DNA from: Candidatus Cloacimonadota bacterium | GTDB lineage: Bacteria; Cloacimonadota; Cloacimonadia; JGIOTU-2 | DNA: 10,554 bases | Direction of reading: 5' to 3' | NCBI GenBank assembly: GCA_011043895.1 | Contig: DRBZ01000122.1 | Span: forward strand, 1-10,554 | In this document: in pieces, positions 1 through 6,439 of the stretch | How positions within the stretch are numbered: position 1 is the stretch's first letter | How the letters are laid out: each line of letters begins with the position of its first letter | Made by a program: the position numbers and the translations under genes | Notes under the pieces: model-generated | The model's input: only the letters and a program-made list of their open reading frames with translations | Told to the model about the DNA's origin: nothing | The model's database searches: none

Positions 1-52
1 GTATCTATAACCTATATTTAACCATTAAAGAAAAGTAGAACGTGAGTGACTA
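1..52. other. Leader of the window, possibly the 3' end of an upstream gene
   Basis: This short stretch precedes the wzc start. One forward frame is open from base 3 to a TAG at 36-38 (peptide IYNLYLTIKEK), and another is open from base 1 to a TAA at 19-21 (VSITYI). Either could be the last residues of an upstream protein, and an outer-membrane or polysaccharide-export protein would be the expected neighbour of a Wzc gene, but too little is visible to decide. A TAA at 51-53 overlaps the wzc ATG but lies beyond the TAG in its frame. TATAAC at 6-11 resembles a -10 box, but no matching -35 can be seen inside the window. Confidence 0.25.
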
Positions 53-2326
53 ATGGAGCAATTCCCAGAACAAGAACAAGAAATAAAACTACGCGATTAT
101 TATAGAATAATCCTCAGACATATTAAATTGATCCTCATTATTTTTGTGCTCGTGATGGCAGCAACGGTTTATTACACTATTCGCGCTCCACGCATTTATG
201 AGAGCAGCGGGAAGATACTTCTTGAGCTGAATAAACAAACAGACCTGTTCTTCACCACCGGCGGATTTGGCAGAAATGATGTAAACAATCAGATGGAAGT
301 AATAAAAAGTCCATCAGTAATGGAAAACGCCATTGCGAAAATTAAACGTCATCCTGATGCAGAAAATTTTCCGATCCTTTCAGATGACAATCCGCAAGGC
401 TCTCTTGCAAAAAATATTGAGGTAAGTGCTGAACGGGAAACCGATATAATTGATATTACTTTTAAATCTACTAATCCCCGAGAAGCCGAAGCTGCAGTTA
501 ATGCAGTAATGAATAGTTATCAGGAAGAAAGCTTGAAATATACTCGGGCAGAAGTGACAAGTGTGCGTGAATTCCTCGAAAAACAGCTTGATATTACTTC
601 CAAAAAACTGGCTATTTCAGAAGAAGATCTTCGTGCATATAAAATTGCCAATGAAGTTTTTGCTCTTTCGGAAGAAACCAAAGAGATGATCACGAATATG
701 GTCGAGTTTGAAGCACAACTTAGCTCAGCTCAAACAGAGCTACAGATCGTGGAGCAAAAACTCAATTATCTCAAATCAGAATTAACAAAACTCGATCAAA
801 CACTCGGCGATGAGATGGTTTCCATATCCTCACCTGTTCTGGAACAATTGAGAAACAGGCTTATTGAAAATCAAAGTCAGCTTGCTATATTGCTTACAAA
901 AAAAGGATATACAGAGAACCATCCCCAGCTTGTAGCTCTTAAAACTGAAATTGATAATATTAAAAGTCAGATGAAACAAGAGATCGACGCTATTCTTGAA
1001 GTAAATAAGTATTCCTTTAATCCACTTGATAGGCGTCAACAGCTCATGACAGACATCATCACAGCAGAGGTAGATTATCAGACAGCAAAGTCAAAGGTCG
1101 ATGGACTGAAAACAGTGGTCGAAGAATATTCTGTGAGGATGTCTGGCCTTCCGGATGCTGAGCTCGAACTTGCCAGACTCGAACGAGCCAAAGCTATTAA
1201 TGAACAGGTCTACAGCATGCTCATAACCCGTTACGAGGAAGCAAAGATCTCGGAAGAGGGAAAACTTAGTAACATTCGTATCATTAGTCTTGCCTCTATA
1301 CCCAAATCTCCCGTTTCTCCTAAAGTTAAGATGAATATTCTTATCGGCTTACTGCTCGGCTTGGGTCTTGGCGTTGGTGCAGCATTCTTGCTGGAATCTC
1401 TCAATACGAAAATTAATAATCTTTCTGATGTCGAACGTTATGTAAAATTATCAATACTAGGAACGATACCTGATATCCCTCTGGATGAAAAAGAACTCGC
1501 TGAAATTGAAGAACGGATCCAGAAGGAAGGAGACAAAGCAAAGCTAAAGGAACTTACCACAGTTCAGCGTCAGATGATCGCACGTCTTGTTCCACATTAT
1601 AGTCCCAAATCACCCATTGCAGAAGCATATAGAACTTTCAGAACAAATGTTGTTTCGCTTCCTTCAAAAGTATCAGGAAGCTCAAGAGTATTTCTGGTAA
1701 CAAGTTCCGGTCCCAAAGAAGGTAAATCCACATCGAGCGGTAACCTGGCAATTACACTTGCACAGATGAATTCGAAAACACTGCTCGTTGATTGTGACAT
1801 GAGACGCCCGATGATCCATAATTTATTTATGGTATCCAGAGATAATGGTCTTTCTAAATTTCTCACGACTGACGATACTGCTCTATCCGACATTATTAAA
1901 CCTTCTGATGTGGAAAATTTAGACATTATAACCTCTGGGCACGTACCTCCGAATCCTTCAGAACTGCTTTCTTCCAAAAAAATGGATGAGTTAATTGCAA
2001 AAACAAGAGACGAATATGACTATGTGATCATCGATTCTCCTCCTATTATTGCTGTGACCGATGCCCTTATCCTTGCCAGGAAGGTTGATAATCTCATTCT
2101 TGTGATACGTGCTACCGTGACAGAGCGTGAAATCGTTGAACAGGCAAAGATTCTGCTAAAGAACATTGACGTAACTCCAGCTGGCGTAGTCATCAACGGT
2201 GTTGAAGTGAAGAAGTACTACAGCGGATATAAATATTACTACTATTACTATTACTACTATTATTCAGACGACGAAAAAGGTGCCAAGAAGAAAAAAAGGA
2301 AAAACCGCCCGCGACTCTCACGCTAA
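53..2326 (+). CDS. Wzc-like polysaccharide co-polymerase with C-terminal BY-type tyrosine kinase
   Basis: This is an inner-membrane protein that controls polymerisation and export of capsule or exopolysaccharide and autophosphorylates on a C-terminal tyrosine cluster. Domains in order: N-terminal Wzz chain-length domain with a membrane helix at about residues 26-43; a long periplasmic coiled-coil region at about 165-400, with the GNVR-type segment around LPDAELELARLERAK (from residue 366); a proline-rich stretch (P417, P420, P423) leading into the second membrane helix (about 427-447); then a cytoplasmic kinase domain. The kinase has a Walker A motif GPKEGKS at 553-559 (Lys558), Walker A' LLVDCDMRRP at 577-586, and Walker B YVIIDSPP at 657-664. 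The tail holds 13 tyrosines, Y722, Y723, Y726 and Y728-Y737, followed by acidic and then Lys/Arg-rich residues to 757. The 757-residue length is usual for the fused form. The ATG lies in TAATG with only a weak ribosome site. The 3' end overlaps ispE by 47 bases. Family assignment is firm; the polysaccharide it serves is unknown. Confidence 0.95.
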   Translation: MEQFPEQEQEIKLRDYYRIILRHIKLILIIFVLVMAATVYYTIRAPRIYESSGKILLELNKQTDLFFTTGGFGRNDVNNQMEVIKSPSVMENAIAKIKRHPDAENFPILSDDNPQGSLAKNIEVSAERETDIIDITFKSTNPREAEAAVNAVMNSYQEESLKYTRAEVTSVREFLEKQLDITSKKLAISEEDLRAYKIANEVFALSEETKEMITNMVEFEAQLSSAQTELQIVEQKLNYLKSELTKLDQTLGDEMVSISSPVLEQLRNRLIENQSQLAILLTKKGYTENHPQLVALKTEIDNIKSQMKQEIDAILEVNKYSFNPLDRRQQLMTDIITAEVDYQTAKSKVDGLKTVVEEYSVRMSGLPDAELELARLERAKAINEQVYSMLITRYEEAKISEEGKLSNIRIISLASIPKSPVSPKVKMNILIGLLLGLGLGVGAAFLLESLNTKINNLSDVERYVKLSILGTIPDIPLDEKELAEIEERIQKEGDKAKLKELTTVQRQMIARLVPHYSPKSPIAEAYRTFRTNVVSLPSKVSGSSRVFLVTSSGPKEGKSTSSGNLAITLAQMNSKTLLVDCDMRRPMIHNLFMVSRDNGLSKFLTTDDTALSDIIKPSDVENLDIITSGHVPPNPSELLSSKKMDELIAKTRDEYDYVIIDSPPIIAVTDALILARKVDNLILVIRATVTEREIVEQAKILLKNIDVTPAGVVINGVEVKKYYSGYKYYYYYYYYYYSDDEKGAKKKKRKNRPRLSR

Positions 2327-3161
2327 GCTCAATCTCTTTCTTGATATCCTTAAGAAACGAGATGACTGCTTTCATGAGATAGAAACAATTATTGCGCCTA
2401 TAACCCTTTCTGATAATCTGATTTATAAATTGACAGACAGATCAGGGGTGAAAGTTTATTGCACCTCCGATTCCCTCGAGGAATCGGATAATATTATATA
2501 TAAAATTGCTTGCTTTTTGAAAGAAACATATGATGTGCAGAATGGTGTGGAGATCAAACTCAAAAAGAATATTCCTCTTGCTGCTGGTCTTGGCGGTGGC
2601 AGTTCGAATGCCGCAGAAACAATACACGCCTTGAATACATTATGGAAACTTCATCTTTCTGATAGTGAAATGCATGCAATCGTTGCAAAATTTGGAAGCG
2701 ACATTAACTTTTTCCTGAGCCGCAAGATTGCTTTACTCAGGGGGCGTGGTGAAATTATCGAGAGAACATTTCCATCAATTACAATTGATAATATACTTCT
2801 TGTTAATCCAATGATAGAAATTTCTAGCAGAAATGCCTACTCCTGGGTACAACAGCATCCTCCCCAAAATATAAATAAAGAAAAATTGATTCGGGGAATA
2901 TTAGAAAAAGACGTAAAAAAGATATCAGAAAATCTTTATAATGGTCTGGAGCAAGGTGTTTTTTCTCACTATCCGGTGATTGAAGAAATAAAATTTCAGA
3001 TGGCGGAACTTGGAGCACTTGGAAGTCTGATGTCTGGAAGTGGCTCAACCGTCTTCGGAATATTCCCAACAAAAGAAAAAATGCTTGAAGCAGAGAAGTT
3101 CTTTAAAAAATATAACTACTGGCTATTTCAAACAAAAATTGAGGATAGTGAAGAATCATGA
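2280..3161 (+). CDS. ispE: 4-diphosphocytidyl-2-C-methyl-D-erythritol kinase
   Basis: IspE phosphorylates CDP-methylerythritol with ATP in the cytoplasmic MEP pathway to isopentenyl diphosphate, and so supports quinones and undecaprenyl carriers. It is a GHMP kinase. Motif 1 is AKLNLFLDI with the catalytic Lys16, the glycine-rich ATP loop is PLAAGLGGGSSNAA at 99-112, the catalytic Asp is D141 in GSDINFF, and motif 3 is MSGSGSTVFG at 251-260. At 293 residues the length is normal. The usual DGYH after motif 1 reads DCFH here, so Phe replaces the tyrosine that packs on the cytidine. The start is GTG at 2280: no other ATG, GTG or TTG lies between the upstream in-frame codons and the AKLN motif, and the resulting 15-residue lead is of normal size. 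That places the first 47 bases inside wzc, one frame shifted, with no good ribosome site, so translation probably depends on wzc. It ends with an ATGA overlap into prs. Confidence 0.93.
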   Translation: MPRRKKGKTARDSHAKLNLFLDILKKRDDCFHEIETIIAPITLSDNLIYKLTDRSGVKVYCTSDSLEESDNIIYKIACFLKETYDVQNGVEIKLKKNIPLAAGLGGGSSNAAETIHALNTLWKLHLSDSEMHAIVAKFGSDINFFLSRKIALLRGRGEIIERTFPSITIDNILLVNPMIEISSRNAYSWVQQHPPQNINKEKLIRGILEKDVKKISENLYNGLEQGVFSHYPVIEEIKFQMAELGALGSLMSGSGSTVFGIFPTKEKMLEAEKFFKKYNYWLFQTKIEDSEES

Positions 3162-4120
3162 AATCAAAGATTCATATTTTTGCTGGAAACGCAAATCTCA
3201 GTCTCGCCCAGAGTGTTGCGGAGACTGCTGGTTTGCCATTAAGTAGAGCTGAAGTCTTTAAGTTCTCTAACGATAACACTTTTGTGAAGATCCTCGACAA
3301 TGTTCGGGGAACTGATGTCTTTATTATTCAGCCCACCTGTGCGCCGGTGAACGACAATCTCATGGAACTGCTCATTATGATTGATGCACTCCATCGGGCA
3401 TCAGCTGGCAGGATTACTGCAGTGATACCTTATTATGGTTATGCTCGTTCAGACAAGAAAGATCAACCCAGAGTTCCAATAACAGCGAAACTAGTCGCAA
3501 ATCTTCTAACTGTTGCCGGGGCAAATCGTGTGGTTACATTTGATCTACATGCAGAGCAGATACAAGGATTTTTTGATATACCTGTTGACCACCTTTCTAT
3601 GCTTCCAATATTCCTGAATTATTTCAAGCCCTTGAATCTGAAAAATTGCGTTGTTGTCGCTCCTGATACTGGTGGGACACAGAGAGCAAGAATGCTGGGA
3701 AAGGGACTGAATGCTACTCTCGCTATTGGTGACAAACGGCGCATCGGTAACAAGGGTCAGCTCGAGTTGCTTAATGTTGTCGGTGAAGTAGAAGGTAAAA
3801 ATACTATAATCATTGACGACATAATTGACTCGGGAAATTCTGTCATCAAAATGTCTGATGCCCTTAAAAAAGAGGGAGCAAAAAAAGTGTATTGTGCCTG
3901 TACTCATGCTGTTCTCAGTGGAGATGCTGTTGATCGGATAAACCGATCATCGATTCATGAATTAATTGTCACTGACTCGATTCCATTAAGCAAGGAGAAA
4001 CAGGACAGTCCTAAGATAAAACAGCTCTCTATTGCACCACTTCTTGCACAGGCAATACAACGGATTCATAATGAAGAATCTGTAAGTGTATTATTCAAAA
4101 TAGAAGATGAGGTTATATAA
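3158..4120 (+). CDS. prs: Ribose-phosphate pyrophosphokinase (PRPP synthase)
   Basis: Prs transfers pyrophosphate from ATP to ribose 5-phosphate to give PRPP for purine, pyrimidine, histidine, tryptophan and NAD synthesis. At 320 residues it is full length with two phosphoribosyltransferase-fold domains. Visible signatures are CAPVNDNLMELL (61-72), PYYGYARSDKK (91-101), VTFDLHAEQIQGFFDIP with His131 (126-142), VVVAPDTGGTQRARM (165-179), the flexible-loop region with DKRR (192-195), and the PRPP-binding loop DDIIDSGNS (220-228). Two places depart from the common pattern: the ATP-contacting FSDGE segment is FSNDN (36-40), and the phosphate loop is DSGNS rather than DTAGT or DSGGT. The rest is strongly conserved, so it is probably an active enzyme with an altered loop. 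It starts in an ATGA overlap with ispE, with GAGG at 3141-3144 as a distant ribosome site, and sits three bases before rplY, a common bacterial order. Confidence 0.95.
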   Translation: MKSKIHIFAGNANLSLAQSVAETAGLPLSRAEVFKFSNDNTFVKILDNVRGTDVFIIQPTCAPVNDNLMELLIMIDALHRASAGRITAVIPYYGYARSDKKDQPRVPITAKLVANLLTVAGANRVVTFDLHAEQIQGFFDIPVDHLSMLPIFLNYFKPLNLKNCVVVAPDTGGTQRARMLGKGLNATLAIGDKRRIGNKGQLELLNVVGEVEGKNTIIIDDIIDSGNSVIKMSDALKKEGAKKVYCACTHAVLSGDAVDRINRSSIHELIVTDSIPLSKEKQDSPKIKQLSIAPLLAQAIQRIHNEESVSVLFKIEDEVI

Positions 4121-4123
4121 ATC

Positions 4124-4786
4124 ATGAAAATTAAAGCTGAAAAAAGAGAAACTGGTAAAAAGGCAACCAAGCAGGTTCGCCGTGATGATAAGATCCCTGC
4201 CATTCTTTATGGAAGTGAACTTGAAGCAACACCAATTATGGTGGAATATACTGACTTTTTTCATTATTATAAAGAAAGTCTCGGCCATCAGAGCTTTATT
4301 TTTATCAAGTTAGGCAAGAAGGAACACCGATGCCTGGTCCGTGATATGCAGGTTGATCCTCTTACCCGTGAAATCAAACATATAGATTTTCTTGAAGTCA
4401 CAGCCGGACAAAAGATCGACGTTGAAATTCCTATTATTACTGTTGGTGATGCCCCTGGCGTAAAGGAAGGTGGTATTGTTGAGTCCGGGCTTAGAGAACT
4501 GCAGATACGCTGTCTTCCTAAAGATCTACCCGAAGAGATTGAAATCGATGTGTCCGAGCTTCATATTGGTGACTCCATTCATATTGAAGATATTCAGGAA
4601 AAATATCCCGATGTCGAATTTCTACAGCCAGCAAATCTGACTCTCGTATCTGTTCTTGTTCCTAAGATGGAAGTCGAAGTGCCTGAAGAAGAGGAAGAAG
4701 AACTTCTCGAGGGTGAAGAAGCTGCTGAAGGTGAACAACCTGAAGAAGAAGCTGCTGCTAAAGAGGCAGAAGAAAAAGAAGAATAA
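4124..4786 (+). CDS. rplY: Large-subunit ribosomal protein bL25, long CTC/TL5 form
   Basis: bL25 binds 5S rRNA at the central protuberance of the 50S subunit. The N-terminal RNA-binding domain (about 1-90) carries the family pattern of a basic start, KIPAILYG at about 23-30, and the segment VDPLTREIKHIDFLEV. The second beta domain (about 93-185) contains VEIPIITVGDAPGVKEGGIVES and a typical end around the LTLVSVLVP segment. Together they identify the two-domain CTC form rather than the short E. coli form. About 35 residues follow that are almost all Glu, Ala, Leu, Gly and Lys, a disordered acidic tail often seen in this form. At 220 residues the length is normal. The ATG at 4124 has GAGG at 4109-4112, eleven bases upstream. 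It lies between prs and pth, the classic prs-rplY-pth arrangement, with gaps of 3 and 5 bases. Confidence 0.95.
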   Translation: MKIKAEKRETGKKATKQVRRDDKIPAILYGSELEATPIMVEYTDFFHYYKESLGHQSFIFIKLGKKEHRCLVRDMQVDPLTREIKHIDFLEVTAGQKIDVEIPIITVGDAPGVKEGGIVESGLRELQIRCLPKDLPEEIEIDVSELHIGDSIHIEDIQEKYPDVEFLQPANLTLVSVLVPKMEVEVPEEEEEELLEGEEAAEGEQPEEEAAAKEAEEKEE

Positions 4787-4791
4787 TATAC

Positions 4792-5379
4792 GTGAAACTG
4801 ATTGTCGGGCTTGGAAATCCTGGACCGGAATACGAACCTACTCGGCATAATATTGGATTTCGCACTGTTGATGCGCTCTGTACAAAGCTCAACGTTCCGA
4901 GGTTCAAAAAGCATAAGAAATCTCTCCTTACCAGAAAAAATGAGTGGCTTTTCCTCAAGCCCCTTACTTATATGAATCTATCCGGTCATGCTGTAAAAAG
5001 CATGGTAGATGAGTTCGAAATAAAGAATAAAGATCTTTTAGTAATTTTTGATGATGTGTATATTCCACTTGGTGAGATTAGAATCCGTCAACGTGGTTCT
5101 GATGGTGGTCATAATGGATTGAAATCCATTATTGACGCATTGGATACGGAGAACTTCCCGAGAATGCGTATAGGCATTCTGCCAGAGCAATATGAAGATG
5201 CAGGTAAGCTTGATGTGCCTCTTGAGGAATTCGTGCTCATGGCACATGAAAATGATGAACTGGAATTGGTTCAAAAAGTAATTTCTCGCGCAGTGGAGTT
5301 GACATCATATTTTATATATCAAAATTTTGAGAAAATGAGTGCTGCATACAGCAGGCTCGATTCCTTATCCGTGGAATGA
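4792..5379 (+). CDS. pth: Peptidyl-tRNA hydrolase
   Basis: Pth cleaves the ester bond of peptidyl-tRNAs that drop off ribosomes and recycles the tRNA in the cytoplasm. The family motifs are present: LIVGLGNPGPEYEPTRHNIGF with Asn9 and the catalytic His19, KPLTYMNLSG with Asn62, FDDVYIPLG with Asp87 (matching E. coli Asp93), and GSDGGHNGLKSI with Asn108. The acidic residue usually found three positions after that Asp is Tyr90 here. The start is GTG at 4792: the protein then begins MKLIVGLGNPG, exactly as the family does, and no clear ribosome site precedes it, which suggests coupling to rplY. The last residues (about SRLDSLSVE) and the stop codon lie in a stretch full of short inverted repeats that continues into the gap before rpsF, so the C-terminus may be extended by repeat sequence. 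At 195 residues the length is normal. Confidence 0.95.
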   Translation: MKLIVGLGNPGPEYEPTRHNIGFRTVDALCTKLNVPRFKKHKKSLLTRKNEWLFLKPLTYMNLSGHAVKSMVDEFEIKNKDLLVIFDDVYIPLGEIRIRQRGSDGGHNGLKSIIDALDTENFPRMRIGILPEQYEDAGKLDVPLEEFVLMAHENDELELVQKVISRAVELTSYFIYQNFEKMSAAYSRLDSLSVE

Positions 5380-5404
5380 CGGATTGCTATTCCGCCTGGC
5401 GGAA
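5360..5404 (+). repeat. Cluster of overlapping inverted repeats spanning the pth end and the rpsF leader
   Basis: Four short pairings can be read directly: ATTCC 5360-5364 with GGAAT 5373-5377; ATCCGT 5367-5372 with ACGGAT 5379-5384; GGAAT 5373-5377 with ATTCC 5389-5393; and TTCCGC 5390-5395 with GCGGAA 5399-5404 around loop CTG. The first three share bases and exclude each other, and the third also competes with the last, so alternative folds are possible. The ATTCC-N8-GGAATGACGG layout looks like the short palindromic repeats scattered between genes in many bacteria. Alternatively the RNA could be the leader bound by the bS6:bS18 pair, since it sits just before rpsF and has CCG at or next to stems. 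No T-run follows, so it is not a typical terminator. The pairings are certain; their role is inference. Confidence 0.6.
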
Positions 5405-5416
5405 AATAAAACCAAA

Positions 5417-5420
5417 AGGA
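5417..5420 (+). promoter_or_regulatory. Ribosome binding site that sets the rpsF start
   Basis: AGGA lies five bases before the ATG at 5426. An in-frame start further upstream (ATG 5339) would add 29 residues overlapping pth that do not look like bS6, and the ATG at 5421 is in another frame, so this site fixes the start at 5426. Confidence 0.75.
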
Positions 5421-5425
5421 ATGCG

Positions 5426-5716
5426 ATGAAAAAATCTTACGAATCAATGATTGTGGTCAAACCACTCTCCGATGAAGAGATCTCACAAACCCTCGAAGCC
5501 GTGAAGAACTTCATCACTCAGAATGATGGCGAAATTGATAAGGTAGATGAATGGGGATCCCGTAAATTAGCCTATGAAATTGAAAAACAGAATGATGGCT
5601 ATTATATCGTACTCTATTTCTCCCTTGATGCCAGCTATGTAAATCCCCTTGAAAACTTTTATCGTCTTAATGAAAACATTATTCGTTTTATAGTAATAAA
5701 AAGAGAAAAAGAATAA
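5426..5716 (+). CDS. rpsF: Small-subunit ribosomal protein bS6
   Basis: bS6 sits on the platform of the 30S subunit and pairs with bS18. The protein begins MKKSYESMIVVKP, the typical first beta strand, and contains WGSRKLAYEIEKQNDGYYIVLYF (about 41-63), the family core in which the loop before LAY contacts bS18 and RNA, then ends with IIRFIVIKREKE. At 96 residues the length is normal, with no glutamate-extended tail. It heads the conserved rpsF-ssb-rpsR order. In many bacteria the bS6:bS18 pair represses its own mRNA by binding the rpsF leader, and the structured 46-base gap upstream could be such a target, though this is not proven by sequence alone. Confidence 0.96.
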   Translation: MKKSYESMIVVKPLSDEEISQTLEAVKNFITQNDGEIDKVDEWGSRKLAYEIEKQNDGYYIVLYFSLDASYVNPLENFYRLNENIIRFIVIKREKE

Positions 5717-5728
5717 TAAAACCTGACG

Positions 5729-5755
5729 TCTAAATTGATGGTCCATCAATTTAGA
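5729..5755. repeat. Perfect 13-bp inverted repeat between rpsF and ssb
   Basis: The arms TCTAAATTGATGG (5729-5741) and CCATCAATTTAGA (5743-5755) are exact reverse complements around a single T at 5742. As RNA this would give a hairpin of about 12 base pairs with a three-base loop. A G-rich run and the ssb ribosome site follow directly; there is no T-run, so a rho-independent terminator is unlikely. The palindrome could equally be a DNA operator. It lies 12 bases after the rpsF stop and 16 before the ssb ATG. Confidence 0.85.
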
Positions 5756-5766
5756 GGGGGGAGGAG
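5756..5766 (+). promoter_or_regulatory. Strong G-rich ribosome binding site of ssb
   Basis: Six G residues followed by AGGAG end five bases before the ssb ATG at 5772. This is one of the two strongest Shine-Dalgarno sites in the window (the other precedes rplI). It lies immediately 3' of the 13-bp inverted repeat, so a hairpin there would leave it accessible. Confidence 0.7.
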
Positions 5767-5771
5767 ATAAC

Positions 5772-6191
5772 ATGGCAAAAAAATTAAATCTGCCAAGAAT
5801 TAATAGCATTATCGTCTCAGGACGATTAACCAGAGACGTTGAACTTCGTTACACTGGCTCCGGTACTCCCGTTGCTACGATGAGTATTGCGGTTGACAGA
5901 GTCTACAGAGACTCCGATAATAACTGGCAAACAGACACCAGTTTCTTTCGCGTTGTTGCGTGGGCACGTTTAGCAGAGCGATCATCCGAGATGCTTTCCA
6001 AGGGCTCTCCTGTTATAATTGAAGGAACTCTTCAGTCACGCACATGGCAGGATAAAGATGATAACAACCGCACAAGTATTGAAATTGTTGCAAATAGAAT
6101 CCAGAACCTTGAGCGAGAAGTCCAGCAGGATAGTACTGATGATGAAGTCCCTGCCGACGAAGGAGAATCCAACGACGATATTCCATTCTAA
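5772..6191 (+). CDS. ssb: Single-stranded DNA-binding protein
   Basis: SSB coats single-stranded DNA during replication, repair and recombination and recruits partners through its tail. The OB-fold spans about residues 10-112, with INSIIVSGRLTRDVELRYTGSGTPVATMSIAV at its start, the conserved FFRVVAWARLAE segment, and GSPVIIEGTLQSRTWQD. A short linker rich in Asp, Glu and Ser leads to the end SNDDIPF, the acidic-aromatic tip that binds partner proteins. At 139 residues it is a compact SSB with a short linker. The ATG at 5772 has an excellent ribosome site. The rpsF-ssb-rpsR placement is conserved in many phyla and points to the main housekeeping copy rather than a phage or plasmid copy. Confidence 0.96.
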   Translation: MAKKLNLPRINSIIVSGRLTRDVELRYTGSGTPVATMSIAVDRVYRDSDNNWQTDTSFFRVVAWARLAERSSEMLSKGSPVIIEGTLQSRTWQDKDDNNRTSIEIVANRIQNLEREVQQDSTDDEVPADEGESNDDIPF

Positions 6192-6206
6192 AAAGAGGTT
6201 ATGAAC

Positions 6207-6422
6207 ATGAAAAAGTTTATGAAGAAAAGATACTGTAAATTCTGTAAGAATCCTGATATTGAAATCAACTATAAGAACACAGAGGTGCTTCGAAAGTACA
6301 TCATAGAATCAGGCAAGATCGTTCCAAGAAAGATTACCGGAACGTGCAGTAAACACCAGAGAAAATTAGCAAGGGAAATTAAACGAGCACGCCAGATGGC
6401 GCTCATTCCCTACATTGGATAA
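6207..6422 (+). CDS. rpsR: Small-subunit ribosomal protein bS18, zinc-binding (C+) form
   Basis: bS18 binds the 30S platform together with bS6. Conserved residues include YCKFC near the start, the Y-K-N-T-E-VLRKYI segment, GKIVPRKITGTCSKHQRKLAREIKRAR, and the ending ALIPY. Cys10, Cys13, Cys47 and His50 form a CxxC...CxxH set, so this is the presumed zinc-binding form rather than the form that has lost the cysteines. I chose ATG 6207 because GAGG at 6195-6198 is then eight bases upstream; ATG 6201, two codons earlier and in frame, would leave only two bases and is less likely. The protein is 71 residues, of normal size. Confidence 0.95.
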   Translation: MKKFMKKRYCKFCKNPDIEINYKNTEVLRKYIIESGKIVPRKITGTCSKHQRKLAREIKRARQMALIPYIG

Positions 6423-6439
6423 TATACTAAATCACACTG

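Noticed and set aside
1597..1977. 126-residue minus-strand reading frame
   Set aside because: It lies entirely within the kinase domain of wzc, has no family-like motif and no ribosome site or partner gene; it is a codon-bias shadow.
2466..2488. 9-bp inverted repeat TCCGATTCC / GGAATCGGA inside ispE
   Set aside because: The encoded segment aligns normally with IspE proteins (a variable loop before DNIIYK), so it needs no insertion; probably chance from Ser-Asp and Glu-Ser codons.
3545..3907. 120-residue minus-strand reading frame
   Set aside because: It is antisense to the most conserved part of prs and its translation has no recognisable pattern.
4594..4914. 106-residue minus-strand frame rich in serine
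   Set aside because: The Ser run is the antisense of the GAA/GAG codons of the bL25 acidic tail.
5729..5771. Intrinsic terminator between rpsF and ssb
   Set aside because: The hairpin arms are AT-rich and are followed by G residues, not a T-run.
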